Part shown: piece after piece, positions 60,894 through 64,000 of the stretch
How the letters are laid out: each line of letters begins with the position of its first letter
Numbering within the stretch: the first letter of the stretch is position 1
DNA from: Macrophomina tecta
Lineage: Eukaryota > Ascomycota > Dothideomycetes > Botryosphaeriales > Botryosphaeriaceae
Assembly: GCA_024180945.1 (NCBI GenBank)
Contig: JAKSGN010000037.1
Span: forward strand, 563,501 to 627,500
Direction of reading: 5' to 3'
Length of the DNA stretch: 64,000 nt
The notes under the pieces: generated by a model
Told to the model about the DNA's origin: nothing
What the model saw: only the letters and a program-made list of their open reading frames with translations
The model's database searches: none
Position numbers and translations under genes: made by a program

Positions 60894-62028
60894 ATGAAGC
60901 TGCCGGCCGCCAAGGATGTCCACTTCGACATTGACGATTATCTCAACCGCTTCGTCCCCCGCTCCCGCCTCGACCGCCTCCCCAAGCCACTATCCCGGTT
61001 TCTTGGATACAGAGATGCTGCAGAACCTCCGGTCGGCAACATCCTCATTGCAACATGGGCCCTCGTCGGTGCCTTCTGCGGCCTGACCGTCGTCACTGCC
61101 GTGTACAAGTTCAGCCCGGGCATCTCGCAATACCACCCGCCCGTCATCGTCGCAAGTCTGGTACGCACCAGCGCCTTCTTACCGCCACCTCCCCCAGCAG
61201 CCCAACCCCAGTCCGTCCCCAATCCCGACTAACATGGCCGCTATCCTTTCCAAACCCCAGGGCGCCGCCGCAATCCTCAACTACAACGTCATCCTCTCCC
61301 CACTAGCGCAACCACGCAACGCCATCGTCGGCAACACGCTCTCAGCCATCGTCGGCGTCTCCATCACGAAACTCTTCACGCTCAGCCCCTCCTCCTTCGA
61401 CGACCACCGGTGGCTCGCGGGCCCGCTCTGCTGCGGCGCGGCGTCGTGGGCCATGACCATGACCAACACCGTCTTCCCGCCGGGCGGCGCGACGGCCGTC
61501 CTCGCGGCCACCGACCCGACCGTCGGCGCGATGGGCTGGGTGTTCGTGCCCGTCGTGCTGCTCGGCTCCGTGCTGATTCTCGCCGTCGCGCTGCTGACCA
61601 ACAACGTCCAGCGCCAGTACCCCACCTTCTGGTGGACGCCGCGGGACGTCGGCAGGCGGCGCCGTGGCGCCGACATCGAGAGCGCGTCGCGGCGGGGCGA
61701 AGACGACGAGAAGAGGAGCGGGAGGACGAGGAGCAGCACCGCCGAAGCTGACCGTGATCGCGGAAACGATGACCTCAGCGCCGACGACGAAGCGAGCCGC
61801 GACCGCAAGATCGTCATCACCGAGCGGCGCGTCTTCATTCCGCACGGCTTCAGCCTTGGGCCCGTCGAGTCCCAATGGGTCGAGGTGCTGCGGGACAGGC
61901 TGCGGAGCGAGGTCCGCTGCTACAACCCGTCCGAAGCATCCTTGGACCAGGACTCGACCGGCACCTTGCATTCCAGCCGTGACATGCTTCCTTCGCTGAA
62001 GTCACAAAAGTCGCAGGGCGATGCTTGA
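60894..62028 (+). CDS. HPP-family integral membrane protein
   Basis: Four-helix membrane protein of the HPP family (PF04982); a plant chloroplast member transports nitrite, the fungal substrate is not established. Exons 60894-61160 and 61261-62028 (100 bp GT-AG intron) give 344 residues. The first helix is about 47-71 (NILIATWALVGAFCGL); YHPPVIVASL then GAAAILNYNVI carries the name-giving His-Pro-Pro at the splice junction; NTVFPPGGATAVLAA is the second signature; VPVVLLGSVLILAVALL is the last helix. The roughly 140-residue C-terminal tail is charged and hydrophilic (RRRRGADIE, RKIVITERRVFIPHG) and ends near a Ser-rich segment. An ATG within the intron (61234) would drop the first helices, so the upstream start is preferred. 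Confidence 0.89.
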
Positions 62029-64000
62029 TCGAGATTTTTTTTTTTTTTTTTGCGAAAAGAGCACTGCGCGAATGGAATTGTCCGAAAAGAATATATCCAC
62101 TTTCGCGGCATTCAGGCGAAAAGTTATCCAAAGAGGCGCAACATTTGATAGTTGCTTGATGGATTTATTTCTTGCTTCAGCTTTAGCGTAGCATCGGTGG
62201 CGTCCAATTCTGTTCCATTGATTGGCGTTCGGATTTCATTCTGAAAAAGACTCTCTAGCCTGCCTTGTATGTACATACCAGTGGAAGAGCATTGGCGGCT
62301 GACTTTGTCTAGTTTGTTCCCTCTCGGTTGACTACGCAGCTCTCGAGTAACGACTGACGTTATAAAGATGAAGCGGCTCCTGACACGTTAATCTCTGTTG
62401 AAAAAAAAAAAAAAAAAGCAAAGAGGAACGGGGCTATACTAATGTCCTACCCTCAACCGTCATCCATAATACTCGCCGTCAAACAGTGATAGTACAGAAG
62501 CGAACCGGTAGTTGTAAAAAGATAATAATAAAAAGTTAACATTCTATAGTGAGTACCGGACATTTTTATCACAGGAAGGTTCCAGTCAACCACGACGGAT
62601 TTCCAGCAATTACACATTATCAGTCACCGGCCTGCCATGGTGAACGCTCCTTTGCAAATAACTCAAAAGCTGGGAACGTGCACCAAACCGAGATTAAACA
62701 CCGACCACAGCCACAATATACCATCAATGTGCAGCAAAGCCAAGTCGAACACCAGGCCGGCGTCCAACAACAGTCCGCTTTCTCGGCCACTCGCTCACAC
62801 ACCCTCACCGCACAACCATAAGCAAAATCACGCGCACCGAATTTCGATCCCATGCCAATCCTATTGCACGCACGCATCAAAATTGTCTAAAAAAAAAAAA
62901 AAAAAAAGGCAAGAACAAAAGAAAACAGTGTTTGAACGATAGCGTGAGCGCTGCCTGCCCGGGAAAGCCTCTCTCTCTCTACACAGCAGATTATAGTCAC
63001 CATCCTCATCATCATCATCATCACACCAGCCCCGCATACATCCAACTGTTTCACAGGGCACCGCATCCCTTTCTCCTCGGTGTAATATTACATGACGTCC
63101 CCCCCCCCCCCGGGGCCCCCGCCATGCACGCGCCCTGCGGTGCTTTCACATGTTTTGCACAGAGAAAGTGAAAGGGAGGCGAAAGTGAAGAAGACATCCC
63201 TCCCTTAGCGTTCCCCTGCCCATCCCCGCCGCCACACAAAGCACACTCACTGTTTACCCCTGTACTCCCCCAGCATCTCTTGTCGCGCGACCAGTAACAT
63301 GAAAAAAAAAAGGCTCTACTGGCCTGTCCCGGTCGCAGAGAGAAAACAGGGGAACGCCCCCCATTAACGGCTTTAAAGGAAAAGACGGGGTCACAACATC
63401 AACAATAACATCAGCAGCATCAGTAAAGTATGAAATTTTAGTTCTTCGTTTTTTTAAATTAGAGAAGCAAAACAACGACTTTGTTGTGGGTAAACGGGTT
63501 GACAAATACGCATACACACGAAACTATCCCTTCCCTTCAACCCACCTTGGAGGGAGAGAAAGAGAAAGGAAGAAGAAAAAAGAAAAAAGAAAAAAAGAAG
63601 TCAAGCCTCTACCCTTGAGTAGACAATCGCACCATTCTGGGAACAAATTTCGAACAGTATGAATGTAAATAAAGGAATAGAGAAAAGGGTGAAGAATAAG
63701 TTACAAGCAGGCACACGGATGGACAGGACGGCCACGCGAGAGAACAACAATAGATTCCCCATTCCCTCCCTTCCCATACTCCTCCCATTAATCGTTGTTG
63801 ATTTTTCTTTTTCCTCCGAAGCCTGTGTCACGACAAGAGCGCACGGAGACATCGAAAAAAAAAAGTCGTGAAACCGAGCCAGCTGGTCGTGAAAATCGTC
63901 TTTTTCTTGCGACTCACAGACCTCGATCTTTATACCGGCCATCTTGTTTCCTTCGCACATATGCCGCTTTGGAAGTGACACGCGCGCCCCGATCCCGCAT
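62029..64000. other. Non-coding end of window, homopolymer-rich
   Basis: HPP-gene 3' region and spacer. Long runs: T17 (62035-62051), A17 (62401-62417), A19 (62889-62907), C13 (63099-63111, followed by GGGGCCCCC). Short ATC/CAT repeat near 63006-63023. No gene recognised to the edge. Confidence 0.55.

Noticed and set aside
63601..63981. 126-codon minus-strand frame at the window end
   Set aside because: AT-rich, contains hydrophobic chance stretches, no homology recognised, and spans A/T homopolymers.

Overview
The window is a piece of a filamentous ascomycete (Pezizomycotina) chromosome, probably Dothideomycetes. The evidence is eukaryotic: short 50-110 bp GT-AG introns with CTRAY-type branch points, a uL2 ribosomal protein gene with four introns, a nuclear tRNA-Met with an intron, and fungal-type STAND/NACHT proteins. 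The class assignment is an inference from protein flavour, not proven. No bacterial, viral or intact transposon sequence was recognised.

Layout. 0-0.8 kb: 3' part of an ERF4-type Ras palmitoylation subunit. 3.5-8.0 kb: a wrecked NACHT-TPR (STAND/NLR-like) gene with several stops and frameshifts. 8.5-10.6 kb: HIS6 (histidine biosynthesis) and FAF1 (40S biogenesis) diverge from a 268 bp promoter. 11.3-13.6 kb: a WHIM/DDT-like chromatin protein. 15.2-16.4 kb: RPL2 (uL2). 17.3-18.8 kb: a BAR-domain protein with a polyproline tail. 20.2-24.5 kb: the RSC/SWI-SNF ATPase STH1/SNF21. 25.6-27.4 kb: a second disrupted STAND-type gene. 27.9-29.6 kb: an unrecognised SIM-containing small protein and a DUF2423 ribosome-biogenesis protein. 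30.2-32.3 kb: a SIZ/PIAS SUMO ligase. 34.3-35.4 kb: ERG3. 42.5-44.5 kb: an Azf1-like four-finger C2H2 factor, isolated between gene-free stretches of about 7 kb and 15.4 kb. 59.9 kb: intron-containing elongator tRNA-Met(CAU). 60.9-62.0 kb: HPP-family membrane protein. The rest is non-coding, with microsatellites and homopolymers.

Most intact genes are single-copy housekeeping functions: translation (RPL2, FAF1, DUF2423, tRNA), chromatin and SUMO (STH1, WHIM protein, SIZ1), metabolism (HIS6, ERG3) and membrane traffic (ERF4, BAR). There is no operon-like logic or biosynthetic cluster. The accessory signal consists of the two decayed STAND-type loci and the long deserts around the zinc-finger gene. 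I found no convincing undescribed multi-gene system. The best leads are the Walker-B-less NLR relic, a possible membrane-anchored ERF4 splice form, a GC-AG intron in SIZ1, matched introns in two zinc fingers, and the regulatory desert around the Azf1-like gene. Exon boundaries were worked out by eye from splice motifs, reading phase and family conservation.
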